The position numbers were made by a program, and so were the translations under genes. Positions 43,180-52,314 of a stretch of DNA of 64,000 bases are shown here, one piece after another (positions within the stretch are counted from its first letter, which is position 1; every line of letters starts with the position of its first letter). The stretch spans positions 554,928 to 618,927 of the forward strand of contig NZ_LSGQ01000001.1 in NCBI RefSeq assembly GCF_001675285.1, given 5' to 3'. Source of the stretch: Elizabethkingia miricola (GTDB taxonomy: Bacteria; Bacteroidota; Bacteroidia; Flavobacteriales; Weeksellaceae). The notes under the pieces were generated by a model, which saw only the letters and a program-made list of their open reading frames with translations, made no database searches and was not told the origin of the DNA.

Positions 43180-43875
43180 ATGGAAACAAACAGCGTAACA
43201 ATTATTTTAGTTCACGGAGCCTGGGGCGATGGCTCACATTGGAGACATGTTATTGAAAATCTTCACAATGAAGACTATATTGTAAGAAGTGTTCAGCTTC
43301 CTCTAACATCTTTAGAAGATGATATTCAGAAAACAAGAGACCTTATCGATATGCAGGAAGGCAGGGTTATTCTGGTAGGCCACTCCTATGGAGGAGCAGT
43401 AATTTCTGGTGCCGGCCATCATGACAAAGTTATCGGTCTTGTATATATTGCAGCTTTTGCTCCAGATAAAGGAGAAAGCCTTGGTGGTATTTTTGCCAGA
43501 AGAGAGCAGCCTTCAGGAGCCGCAAATATTTATCCTGATGCTAAAGGTTTTTTATGGATAAAGTATGACAAATTCCATGAAAGTTTTGCACAGGATCTTA
43601 ATCTCGACGATACAGCGGTAATGTCCCTATCTCAAAAGCCAATTCATGGGAGCATTTTCGGTACCGAAGCCGGAGAGCCCGCCTGGAAAACTAAACCAAA
43701 CTGGTATCAGATTTCCGATCAGGATCACATGATTCCGCCTGCAACACAAAAGGAAATGGCAGAGCGTATGGATCCAAGAAGGATTTTACACCTGGATGCC
43801 AGCCATGCATCATTGGCAACACATCCAAAAGAAGTTACAGATCTAATCAAAGAAGCAGTTAGTCTTATGTACTAA
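43180..43875 (+). CDS. Alpha/beta hydrolase (EstA/salicylate-esterase-like)
   Basis: 231 residues from the ATG at 43180; the longer frame starts inside the -7 box. Oxyanion motif VHGAWGDGSHW (near 11-21), nucleophile Ser in GHSYGGAVISG, acid in ISDQDHMIPP, His in DASHASLATHP. Cytoplasmic esterase of the small plant-type methylesterase group. Monocistronic, terminated at 43899-43924. Confidence 0.88.
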   Translation: METNSVTIILVHGAWGDGSHWRHVIENLHNEDYIVRSVQLPLTSLEDDIQKTRDLIDMQEGRVILVGHSYGGAVISGAGHHDKVIGLVYIAAFAPDKGESLGGIFARREQPSGAANIYPDAKGFLWIKYDKFHESFAQDLNLDDTAVMSLSQKPIHGSIFGTEAGEPAWKTKPNWYQISDQDHMIPPATQKEMAERMDPRRILHLDASHASLATHPKEVTDLIKEAVSLMY

Positions 43876-43898
43876 AATTTTCGGCTTACTTATTATAC

Positions 43899-43924
43899 AA
43901 AACCTCTCTTATAGGGAGGTTTTT
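43899..43924 (+). terminator. Rho-independent terminator after the alpha/beta hydrolase
   Basis: Stem AAAACCTCTC / GGGAGGTTTT (one G-T wobble) followed by a T-rich run including TTTTTT. Confidence 0.75.
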
Positions 43925-44054
43925 GCTTTTTTGTTAAAACTATGATAAAATAATTTATATATCACTAATAAAATAGTTGTACATATTAAATCTTTATCTA
44001 ACTTTACATAACTAAATAATTAGTCATATTTGTTTTCACCAAACTTTTATTAAT

Positions 44055-45167
44055 ATGAAACCAATCTTAATTAGCTTTTTAGCATTCATCTTATGCCAGC
44101 AAATTTCTGCACAGGAAGTAAATTATGATGAGGCAAACAAAAAAACTGATGCCTTTATTCAGAAAAAGATGAAAGACCTCAGCATTCCGGGTATTGCTGT
44201 CGCTGTAATAAAAAACGGAAAAATAGTGAAGAAAACTGTTTACGGAACAGCAAATATAGAATGGAACAATAAAGTTACACCTCATTCTGCTTTTCAAATT
44301 GCCTCTTGTACCAAGCTACTTACCTCTACTCTCTTGCTGAAAAGCATTTATAATAAAAAAATAGATTTGTATGAATCGCTGGGCAAGTATCTGGATTCAA
44401 TTCCTGAAGCATGGAAGAAAATAAAAATAACAAATCTGATTAGCCATTCCAGTGGAATTCCTGAATTTTATGAGAGTAATACCTATCTGCCAACAAAAGA
44501 AATTGTAAAACAGATAAAAGATAAACCATTACTTTTTGAACCCGGGACAAAAGAGCAATACGGACAGTCGGATTTCATGGTATTATCTTATATCTTCGAA
44601 AAAATATACAACAAGCCCTTTACCAGAATTTTGCATGACGAAGTAATTATCCCACTGGGTATGACTGATGGCGGATATGATATGGAATATAAAGTAGATG
44701 GAAGGTTTCTAAAGACAGATTTGATAAAAGAAAAAGTGACTACCTATTACGACGATGCCGGTAAACTGGTTAGTTACAAGTTTCTTTATCCACAATATAC
44801 TTATCCTGGAGGCGGTTACTTCGCATCTATTAGTGATATGGCTAACTGGGCAGCCGGACTGGATAAGAGTACATTATTCCCATTGGATTTTGCAAATGAA
44901 CTGGCATACAGCAGTGAAAAATTGGGAGATAAAACCGCTGAATTCTCAAAAGTAGGCTGGGCTTTGGAAAACGACGGAAATATATTTTATGGAGGACATA
45001 GCGGCGGTCCGGGACTTGGAGATATTTTAAGATTCCCGAAAGAAAAAATAACCATAATCACCTTATCAAATGACGGAGAGTTATATCCTCAATTCTCACG
45101 GGCTATTGCATCGTGGTATGTAAAAGGCCTATCTCCAAAATTAGAAATAAAAAAATTCGACAGATAA
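44055..45167 (+). CDS. Beta-lactamase-family serine hydrolase (class C/PBP-like), second copy
   Basis: 370 residues. Signal peptide MKPILISFLAFILCQQISA. SxxK in ASCTKLL (near 85), YGQS in place of Tyr-x-Asn, and HSGG near 318. Related in fold to the protein at 41425 but not a close duplicate. Likely periplasmic peptidase or esterase. Confidence 0.85.
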   Translation: MKPILISFLAFILCQQISAQEVNYDEANKKTDAFIQKKMKDLSIPGIAVAVIKNGKIVKKTVYGTANIEWNNKVTPHSAFQIASCTKLLTSTLLLKSIYNKKIDLYESLGKYLDSIPEAWKKIKITNLISHSSGIPEFYESNTYLPTKEIVKQIKDKPLLFEPGTKEQYGQSDFMVLSYIFEKIYNKPFTRILHDEVIIPLGMTDGGYDMEYKVDGRFLKTDLIKEKVTTYYDDAGKLVSYKFLYPQYTYPGGGYFASISDMANWAAGLDKSTLFPLDFANELAYSSEKLGDKTAEFSKVGWALENDGNIFYGGHSGGPGLGDILRFPKEKITIITLSNDGELYPQFSRAIASWYVKGLSPKLEIKKFDR

Positions 45168-45193
45168 ATATGGTTATTCTTTAATTGACCTAT

Positions 45194-46402
45194 TTAATCT
45201 TCAACATATCTCCTGCCTGCTGCTCTGAATCCGAAAAAGAACATCAGAAGAACTGCGACTGCCAGAAAATAAAAAGAACTCTGCCAACCGGAATCCCAAT
45301 CATGTAATTTACCAAATACAGGAGGGCCAAAAGCTGCGATAAGATAACCAACAGATTGTGCCATTCCGGATATTTTAATAGCATTGGCACTGGACTTTGT
45401 ACGCAGCGAGAAAAACAGAATGGAAAGGCTGAATGATAAACCATTTGAAAGTCCTAATAATACTGCCGTAAAATATACCCAGTCCGATTTCAGCCATGTA
45501 AACATAAGTATGCTCGCCAGCATAGGTATACAGACAAAGAATATCATAATCTTCTGATCCTTCATCTTATTAGCAATAATTGGCCCTACAAATGTAATAG
45601 GAAGCATTGCAATCTGAATGGCAAACAAAACCCAACCCGGTGCATTACCCGTCATTCCATAATCACCCAAAACTGCCGGCAGCCAGGAAACAAGACTATA
45701 ATAAACCAAAGACTGCAATCCCATAAATATACTAATATTCCATGCCTGAGTAGATTTGAACATATTAAAATCCGACTTGGCCATATCTGTTTTCTGTTGC
45801 TGTGCAGAATTTTTATTAAAAATAAGTTCCAGTATTACAACCAATAAAGCCAATAATGCTATTATCAGCCATATCCCCAGAGAGCCCTGCCACCCATATC
45901 CTGTCCACTGCCCGATACTAATACTGTAACCGGATGCCAAAGCTGCTGTAAGATTCATTGCTACAGCAAATATTCCGGTCATAAGACCAATCTGTTTTGG
46001 AAAATTATTTTTGATATATCCCGGTGTTATTACATTACCAATGGCAATCCCAAGACCTATAAAAACAGAGCCTGAAAATAGCGTCCATACAGAGCCAAAT
46101 ACCCTCAGAAACAATCCGAAGCTAAGAATAATCAGTGCATATAATAAAAATCTGTTGATACTGAGTTTATGTGAAAAACGGCTAACCAGTACCGAACAAC
46201 TGGCGAACATAAACAAGGGTATAGAGGTAAGCAGGCTGCTCTGAAAATGGTCCAGATGCAAGGTGCTCCCTATCTGATCCAATACCGGACCAACAGCTGT
46301 TATAGGAGATCTTAGATTACTGGATACCAGTATAACAACTAAAACATTAATCAGTAATAAAAAAACTGAGGCTTCTTTTCTTGTTTCGTACTTCATCGTC
46401 AT
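45194..46402 (-). CDS. MFS transporter of the CynX/NimT type
   Basis: 402 residues, 12 membrane helices. N-terminal SSNLRSPITAVGPVLDQI is characteristic of the cyanate/nitroimidazole (CynX/NimT) subfamily. Exports or imports small organics; substrate unknown. Divergent from an AraC regulator with a shared palindromic promoter region (46416-46447), the arrangement typical of self-regulated efflux pairs. M1 and M3 are both possible starts. Confidence 0.9.
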   Translation of the reverse strand: MTMKYETRKEASVFLLLINVLVVILVSSNLRSPITAVGPVLDQIGSTLHLDHFQSSLLTSIPLFMFASCSVLVSRFSHKLSINRFLLYALIILSFGLFLRVFGSVWTLFSGSVFIGLGIAIGNVITPGYIKNNFPKQIGLMTGIFAVAMNLTAALASGYSISIGQWTGYGWQGSLGIWLIIALLALLVVILELIFNKNSAQQQKTDMAKSDFNMFKSTQAWNISIFMGLQSLVYYSLVSWLPAVLGDYGMTGNAPGWVLFAIQIAMLPITFVGPIIANKMKDQKIMIFFVCIPMLASILMFTWLKSDWVYFTAVLLGLSNGLSFSLSILFFSLRTKSSANAIKISGMAQSVGYLIAAFGPPVFGKLHDWDSGWQSSFYFLAVAVLLMFFFGFRAAGRRYVED

Positions 46403-46415
46403 AAAGATTAGAGTA

Positions 46416-46447
46416 CAAAAGTAATTACGTAATTTTATTTAAATTTG
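46416..46447. promoter_or_regulatory. Divergent promoters with a central palindrome between MFS and AraC genes
   Basis: Minus-strand -7 box TACTTTTG (46423-46416) for the MFS gene and plus-strand TAAATTTG (46440-46447) for the AraC gene. Between them AATTACGTAATT (46423-46434) is a perfect 12-bp palindrome, overlapping the -33 zones of both. Confidence 0.55.
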
Positions 46448-46470
46448 CCATAATATTAATATAAAACGAC

Positions 46471-47256
46471 ATGAGCTGCAGTCAGAATCCCATTAATATA
46501 GATGATATAGAAAAGCCTTATTTTGTTTGGTTTGAAGACAACTGGATACATGATGATGAATTGCACTCGCATCATAAAGGCCAGCTGGTATATGTGGAAA
46601 GCGGCTTCCAATATCTGACTGTTGAAGGAAAAATTTATCTTTTACCTCAAAATCATGCTGCCTGGATACCATCAGGGCATATCCATAAGACCAATTCGCA
46701 TTCAGAAAAGATCAGACTGATGATTATGTTTTTCGAAATCGATAAAGATGACTCGTTCTATAAAGAAGTCAGCGTTTTTCTTGTTCCTCCGGTTCTAAAA
46801 GAGATGATTAAATATGCTGAAAAGTGGTCAAAAAAGATACAGGAGGATCCACATGAAACTTTATTTTTAAAGACTTTGAGTAATGAACTTCCACAATTTG
46901 TTGCACGTTCACTGCAATTGCATATCAGTCCCCCGGAGGATAAAAGATTGTGCAAAGCCATCGACTATCTTCATGAGCATTACACGGAAGATCTGAGTAT
47001 GGAAGATCTGAGCGAGATTGCAGCACTGTCCTTGCGTACACTGGAACGGATTTTCAAAAAAGAAACAGGATTAACGCTAAGTAAATACCAGCAAATGCTC
47101 CGCATTATTAAAAGCCTGGAACTATTAAGTGACCAGCAATGGACTATTTCCGAAATAGCTTTTAAAACAGGTTATAAAAGCTTACAAGCCTATACCAATA
47201 GCTTTTTTTCTGTCATGCAATACCGCCCCAGTGAGTTTCTGAAAAAATTAGTTTAA
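46471..47256 (+). CDS. AraC-family transcriptional regulator
   Basis: 261 residues. N-terminal cupin-like sensor (HSHHKGQLVYVESGFQYLTVEG..., metal-type His residues near 31-35) and C-terminal double HTH (about 165-258, DLSMEDLSEIAALSLRTLERIFKKETGL, FKTGYKSLQAYTNSFFSVMQYRPSEF). Of the type controlling divergent CynX/NimT-like MFS genes. Confidence 0.9.
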   Translation: MSCSQNPINIDDIEKPYFVWFEDNWIHDDELHSHHKGQLVYVESGFQYLTVEGKIYLLPQNHAAWIPSGHIHKTNSHSEKIRLMIMFFEIDKDDSFYKEVSVFLVPPVLKEMIKYAEKWSKKIQEDPHETLFLKTLSNELPQFVARSLQLHISPPEDKRLCKAIDYLHEHYTEDLSMEDLSEIAALSLRTLERIFKKETGLTLSKYQQMLRIIKSLELLSDQQWTISEIAFKTGYKSLQAYTNSFFSVMQYRPSEFLKKLV

Positions 47257-47590
47257 AGCTCTGTCTTTTTTATCAGTTTATTTTTGAGCAACAATAATAC
47301 TCCGGCTATTAAAAGGCATATAATACTGGACCATGCCAGATTCTGGATTCTGTAATGGGCTATCCTGCAACTGTTCTTCGTTATGTAAATTCATACATTT
47401 AATTACTCACTATTAAGTGATAAATATTATATTTGTGTTGTAAATAGTCCTCCCCCGACTATTTACGTTTATTGGACTAATAAGTTATATAGGTGAGAAA
47501 GCCGGCTGCCTTTATGTATGATGAAGAAGTGGTCGGCATTCTCTTTTTACTGCTTTATATCTCAACCACTTACATTACATTATAAATACC

Positions 47591-47598
47591 TATATTTG
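47591..47598 (+). promoter_or_regulatory. Promoter -7 box of the cobalamin uptake operon
   Basis: TATATTTG matches TANNTTTG exactly and lies just before the riboswitch aptamer, giving transcription start near 47605. 47257-47590 shows no other regulatory element that I can see. Confidence 0.6.
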
Positions 47599-47604
47599 CC
47601 ACCA

Positions 47605-47765
47605 GTTTTTGGTGCACCTTAAAAAGTGCTTAAAAGGGAATCAGGTGTAAATCCTGAACAGACCCGCTGCTGTAAACTTCATAAAAAACCTTAGCAATAA
47701 GTCACTGTTACTATCGGTAATGGGAAGGCGCGAAAGAGAAGTAAGTCAGAAGACCTGCCAGAAGT
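47605..47765 (+). ncRNA. Cobalamin (AdoCbl) riboswitch
   Basis: Contains the conserved core: GGTGCACC, AAAAGGGAATCAGGTG, CAGACCCGCTGCTGTAA and the B12 box AGTCAGAAGACCTGCC. Located between a promoter and the btuB-type receptor gene. A downstream TCCGG/CCGGGA pairing (about 47817-47835) may form the expression platform. Represses when cobalamin is abundant. Confidence 0.95.
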
Positions 47766-47894
47766 ATATGTTTGATGCTTTCGTGGAATAAAGCTATATC
47801 GACCTGAATAAACTCTTCCGGATTTCTCTCCGGGATAGTCATGTACTGATATTCTCTGCAAAGGCATAAACATTTTTTGATAAATGTAAAGCCA

Positions 47895-49910
47895 ATGCTA
47901 AAAAGACGATCCTCTTTCTGTTTACTTTCTTTACTTCTGCTTTTTGCAGCCGGATATACTTTTGCTCAGAAAAAGGATACAACACGAATAAGAGAAGTAG
48001 AAGCTGTAGATATTTTCAAGAAAAATTCCCGTACTGTTCTCCCGCCTCAGAAGTTAACATCTGACATTATTGAAAAGCTGAACAATAATTCAGTTGCCGA
48101 TGCACTTCGATACTTTTCCGGTGTTCAGATTAAAGATTACGGTGGTGTCGGCGGACTAAAGACTGTTGATATCCGAAGTCTCGGAGCACAGCACGTTGGT
48201 GTTTTCTATGATGGAATTCCCATTGGAAATGCACAAAACGGAATTGTAGATCTTGGCAAGTTTTCTCTGGATGATCTGGAAGAAATAACCTTATACAATG
48301 GCCAGAAAAGTGATATTTTCCAACCGGCAAAAGATTTTGGAAGCTCGGGGACCATTTATCTTCAGCCTAAAAAGCCTGTATTCAGAGACAGCAGGACAAC
48401 CAATCTTACAGTCCGCACGAAAAGTGGTTCTATACAAACTTTCAATCCTTCTTTCAGATTAGAGCAAAAGCTTTCTAATTCTGTTTCTGCATCCTTTAGC
48501 GGAGAATATCTGGATACTGACGGAATTTATAAGTTCAGATATTACCGGAAATATCCTAATGGTCAGATAGCCTATGACACCATAGCAAAGCGACATGATG
48601 CGGATGTAAAGGCAAAAAGATTTGAGACCAGCATTAACGGAGATCTGAAAAATGGAAAATGGGACCTGAGAGCTTATGCCTATTTATCTAACCGCGGGTT
48701 ACCTGGTGCTATTGTAAACGGGCGATTCGGTGACGAAGGGCAGAGATTGAAAGATGCCAATTATTTTGTTCAGGGGAGCTGGATGCAGAAAATATTCCCG
48801 AAAGTACAAACACAGCTGAAAGCTAAATTTGCATACGATTACAATCGCTATATCGATACCCTTGCACCCCAGCGTCCAAAAATCGACAATCAGTACATAC
48901 AGCGGGAGTTTTACATCTCCTCCTCTACCCTATACCAAATCAACAATAACTGGGATGTAGCTATTTCAGCAGATTTCCAGTACAATAATATGGCTGCAAA
49001 TCTTTATAATTTCAGTTATCCCAAACGTTACACTACCCTTCTTGCTTTAGCTACTAATTACCGTTGGGGAAGACTGAAAGCACAGGGAAGTTTACTCGGA
49101 ACCTTTGTCCAGAATAAAGTTTTACAAAACGCAGCTCCGGGAGATGAAAATAAATGGACACCTGCCCTTTTTATCAATTATCAGCCCTTCAGTCAACATG
49201 AATTTTATTTAAAGGCTTTCTATAAGCAGGTTTTCAGGCTTCCAACTTTCAATGAAATGTATTACAAAACATTGGGAATATCACTCCTGAAACCCGAATT
49301 TACTCACCAGTATGATTTTGGCTTTGCCTATCGGAAAAACTTCTCGCGGGGAATTGTAAAAAATATCAGCCTTAATGTGGACGGCTACTACAATGATGTC
49401 ACCAATAAGATTACTTCAACCTTTAATGGTAATATGTTTATCTGGATGAATCTGAGTCTGGGCAAAGTAGAAATTATAGGAACAGATGTCAATCTTCAAA
49501 GTGAATTGGAATTAGGTCAATGGCGTATACGCCCGCTCCTGACTTATACCTACCAAAGAGCAAGAGATTTTACAGATCCTAAAAAAAGTTACTACGGCCA
49601 CCAGATTCCCTACACACCATGGAACAGTGGCAGCTTTGCTCTGATGACAGAATACAAATCATGGGGTCTGAACTATAGTTTTGTTTATGTTGGTGAGCGT
49701 TATGATTCCAGTCAGAATAACATTCAGTACAATTATTTACTTCCATGGTATACCCATGATCTGTCTGTACAAAAAACTTTTAAACTGGATAAACACCAGT
49801 TGAAAGCATCCTTCGAGGTCAATAATCTTTTCAATCAATATTATGATGTTGTACTTAACTATCCTATGCCCGGACGCAACTTCAGGTTTACTTTAAATTT
49901 TACATTATGA
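47895..49910 (+). CDS. btuB: BtuB-like TonB-dependent vitamin B12 receptor
   Basis: 671 residues from the first ATG at 47895; an earlier TTG is possible but less likely. Signal peptide MLKRRSSFCLLSLLLLFAAGYTFA, TonB box region near VEAVDIFKK, plug (ADALRYFSGVQIKDYGGVGGLKTVDIRS interrupted by family turns), barrel ending RNFRFTLNFTL. Cobalamin riboswitch upstream and BtuG-like lipoproteins downstream make B12 the substrate. ATGA overlap with the next gene. Confidence 0.93.
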   Translation: MLKRRSSFCLLSLLLLFAAGYTFAQKKDTTRIREVEAVDIFKKNSRTVLPPQKLTSDIIEKLNNNSVADALRYFSGVQIKDYGGVGGLKTVDIRSLGAQHVGVFYDGIPIGNAQNGIVDLGKFSLDDLEEITLYNGQKSDIFQPAKDFGSSGTIYLQPKKPVFRDSRTTNLTVRTKSGSIQTFNPSFRLEQKLSNSVSASFSGEYLDTDGIYKFRYYRKYPNGQIAYDTIAKRHDADVKAKRFETSINGDLKNGKWDLRAYAYLSNRGLPGAIVNGRFGDEGQRLKDANYFVQGSWMQKIFPKVQTQLKAKFAYDYNRYIDTLAPQRPKIDNQYIQREFYISSSTLYQINNNWDVAISADFQYNNMAANLYNFSYPKRYTTLLALATNYRWGRLKAQGSLLGTFVQNKVLQNAAPGDENKWTPALFINYQPFSQHEFYLKAFYKQVFRLPTFNEMYYKTLGISLLKPEFTHQYDFGFAYRKNFSRGIVKNISLNVDGYYNDVTNKITSTFNGNMFIWMNLSLGKVEIIGTDVNLQSELELGQWRIRPLLTYTYQRARDFTDPKKSYYGHQIPYTPWNSGSFALMTEYKSWGLNYSFVYVGERYDSSQNNIQYNYLLPWYTHDLSVQKTFKLDKHQLKASFEVNNLFNQYYDVVLNYPMPGRNFRFTLNFTL

Positions 49911-51037
49911 AATTAAAAAATTTAGCTTTCCTTTTACTTACTGTTTTCCTCACATCTTGTCGTGGAGATCAGTATATCATTCAGAAAGAGACAGAAGAAG
50001 TAACTCTACCTCAGAAAACAGAAATCAAAGGTTTCTACCTTCTTAATGAAGGAAATATGAACAGCAATAAAGCAACGCTGGATTATTTTGATTATGCAAA
50101 AGGAACTTACTTCCGTAATATCTATGCAGAGGCTAATCCCAATGTAGTAAAAGAGCTTGGTGATGTAGGTAATGACATTAAAATTTATGGCAATAAAATG
50201 TATATTGTTGTAAATGCATCCAATAAAGTTGAAGTACTGGATGCCAGAACCGTAAAAAAAATAAAAAGCATTACAGTGGAAAATGGCAGGTCTTTAGCTT
50301 TTGCTAACGGTAAAGCTTATGTTTCCTCTTATGCAGGGCCTATATCTGTGGATCCGAAGGCACCCTTGGGAAAAGTAATGGAAATAGACACTATCTCATT
50401 ATCGGTTACCCGCGAAGCAATAGTTGGATATCAACCAGAGGAAATGGCTATAGTGAAAAACAAACTTTATGTTGCTAACTCCGGAGGCTATCGTGTACCT
50501 AATTATGACAGAACAGTTTCTGTTATCGATTTAGCTAATTTTAAAGAAACTACTAAATACGACATTGCCATTAACCTGAATAAACTAAAAGTGGATGCTA
50601 ACGGCGATCTGTATGTAACTTCCAGAGGCGACTATCAAACGGTATCCTCTAATTTATTTATTGTAGACAGTCAAACCGGAGCTATTAAAAAGACTTTCAA
50701 TATTCCAGTGAGTAATTTTACCATTGTTAATAACAAGCTCTACTACTTCAGCAATGAATTTAGCTATAATACCTTAGGCTATGTAAAATCTTATGGTATT
50801 ATCGATCTTAAAACCAAAGAGGTTATTACTAAAAAACTATTTGATTCCAAATATGAAACAGAAATAGAAACTCCTTATGGCATTACTGTAAATCCAATTA
50901 CAGAGGATTTGTATATAACCGATGCCGGTAATTATGTTTCTACAGGAAGCCTGTACTGTTTCGACAAAAACGGAACCTTCAAATGGAAAACCGAAGGTGG
51001 AAATATCCCTGCACATTTTGCCTTTTTATACAAATAA
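49907..51037 (+). CDS. BtuG-like beta-propeller surface lipoprotein (YncE/DUF5074 type)
   Basis: 376 residues. Lipobox near Cys18 (VFLTSC). Repeated propeller blades with the conserved FYLLNEGNMNSNKATLDYFD, ELGDVGNDIKIYGNKMYIVVNASNKVEVLD elements seen in Bacteroides BtuG proteins. BtuG captures cobalamin at the surface and hands it to BtuB. Coupled to the receptor by overlapping ATGA. Confidence 0.87.
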   Translation: MKLKNLAFLLLTVFLTSCRGDQYIIQKETEEVTLPQKTEIKGFYLLNEGNMNSNKATLDYFDYAKGTYFRNIYAEANPNVVKELGDVGNDIKIYGNKMYIVVNASNKVEVLDARTVKKIKSITVENGRSLAFANGKAYVSSYAGPISVDPKAPLGKVMEIDTISLSVTREAIVGYQPEEMAIVKNKLYVANSGGYRVPNYDRTVSVIDLANFKETTKYDIAINLNKLKVDANGDLYVTSRGDYQTVSSNLFIVDSQTGAIKKTFNIPVSNFTIVNNKLYYFSNEFSYNTLGYVKSYGIIDLKTKEVITKKLFDSKYETEIETPYGITVNPITEDLYITDAGNYVSTGSLYCFDKNGTFKWKTEGGNIPAHFAFLYK

Positions 51038-51065
51038 ACATTGACACTATACTAAAAAATTACCC

Positions 51066-52250
51066 ATGAAATTTTCAGACAAAGCAAACATCGCTAAAAC
51101 ATTTTTACTGGGAGGTATTATACTTACAAGCCTCTACAATTGTTCTTCAGATTCCGAGACTGTAGCTCCCACTCCACAAAGCCCATTACAAACTACTTAT
51201 CAGGTGGATCGTATGAAAGTATTAAATATTACAAATGATGCTGTTAGCGATCCAAATGCTAAATATACATGGAGTACTAAAGATTCAATTCTTTCCAATG
51301 AAAAAAATCTAGATTTTATCAGCATCAGTGCTAAATCTTATCCCGTAACTCTTAAGGTTGAATCTAACGGAAAAACCTTTACTTACAATACCACAGTAAA
51401 TGTTCAGCAGGAAAAAACTCCTTACAGCAAACATATCAGCGAAGTTCTGGACTTCTTACCTGCTCCGGGACAATTTGTTAACGATCTTCCAAAATATGTA
51501 AGTGGTGACACTAAAGATATCATAGTAAAAAAGGCAAATGATGCTGTAGCCAAAGGAGCAAATGGAATGATACATCTGGGAGGCTTTGGAGGTTATGTTA
51601 CATTTAAATTTGACCACACTATTGTAAACGGACCTGGAAAGGATTTTAAAGTTTTAGGAAATGCTTTTGCCGGAAATTCAGAACCCGGGATTATAATGGT
51701 TGCATTTGATAAAAATAAAAATGGAAAGCCAGATGATGACGAGTGGTATGAAATAGCAGGCAGTGAATACTTCAAAGATTCAACTATTAAAAACTACAGC
51801 ATTACCTATTATAAACCCGACGAATCCAAAGCTCCGGTAAGAGGCACCGCAAATTGGCAGACGGATACGGAATATATCCGCTGGGAAGACAATCAGGGGA
51901 ATAAAGGTTATTTAACTAAAAATTCTTATCATAAACAAAGCTACTATCCGATGTGGATTGGTGAATCCTCTATCACTTTTAAAGGAACCAGAGTAGCAGA
52001 TAACTTCAAACAAGGGACTAATGGAATTTGGAGCTCACCTGCATTGGAATTTGGTTATGCCGATAATGTTCCTAACGATAATGAAGCTTCCAATATTGAT
52101 ATTTCCTGGGCCGTAGATAAAAGCGGAAAATATGTAAAGTTACCCGGAATTGATTTTATAAAAATATATGGTGCTATTCGTCAGGAAAGCGGAATATTAG
52201 GAGAAGTAAGTACAGAAGTTACCGGAGCCTACGATCTACGAATTAAATAA
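51066..52250 (+). CDS. Surface lipoprotein with PKD-like domain, B12 locus
   Basis: 394 residues. Lipobox near Cys26 (LTSLYNC). A PKD-like beta domain (about 45-120, YPVTLKVESNGK) then a C-terminal lectin-like domain with a calcium-loop-like DKNKNGKPDDDEW near 218-230 and GGFGGYVTFKFDHT. Proteins of this layout sit in Bacteroidota btuB loci; a BtuH-like cobalamin-binding role is possible but not shown. Confidence 0.75.
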   Translation: MKFSDKANIAKTFLLGGIILTSLYNCSSDSETVAPTPQSPLQTTYQVDRMKVLNITNDAVSDPNAKYTWSTKDSILSNEKNLDFISISAKSYPVTLKVESNGKTFTYNTTVNVQQEKTPYSKHISEVLDFLPAPGQFVNDLPKYVSGDTKDIIVKKANDAVAKGANGMIHLGGFGGYVTFKFDHTIVNGPGKDFKVLGNAFAGNSEPGIIMVAFDKNKNGKPDDDEWYEIAGSEYFKDSTIKNYSITYYKPDESKAPVRGTANWQTDTEYIRWEDNQGNKGYLTKNSYHKQSYYPMWIGESSITFKGTRVADNFKQGTNGIWSSPALEFGYADNVPNDNEASNIDISWAVDKSGKYVKLPGIDFIKIYGAIRQESGILGEVSTEVTGAYDLRIK

Positions 52251-52314
52251 CTTCTTTATCAGAAAACACAAAACTACTATATATCAACTATTTATTAAAC
52301 AATTAAAAAAAATT

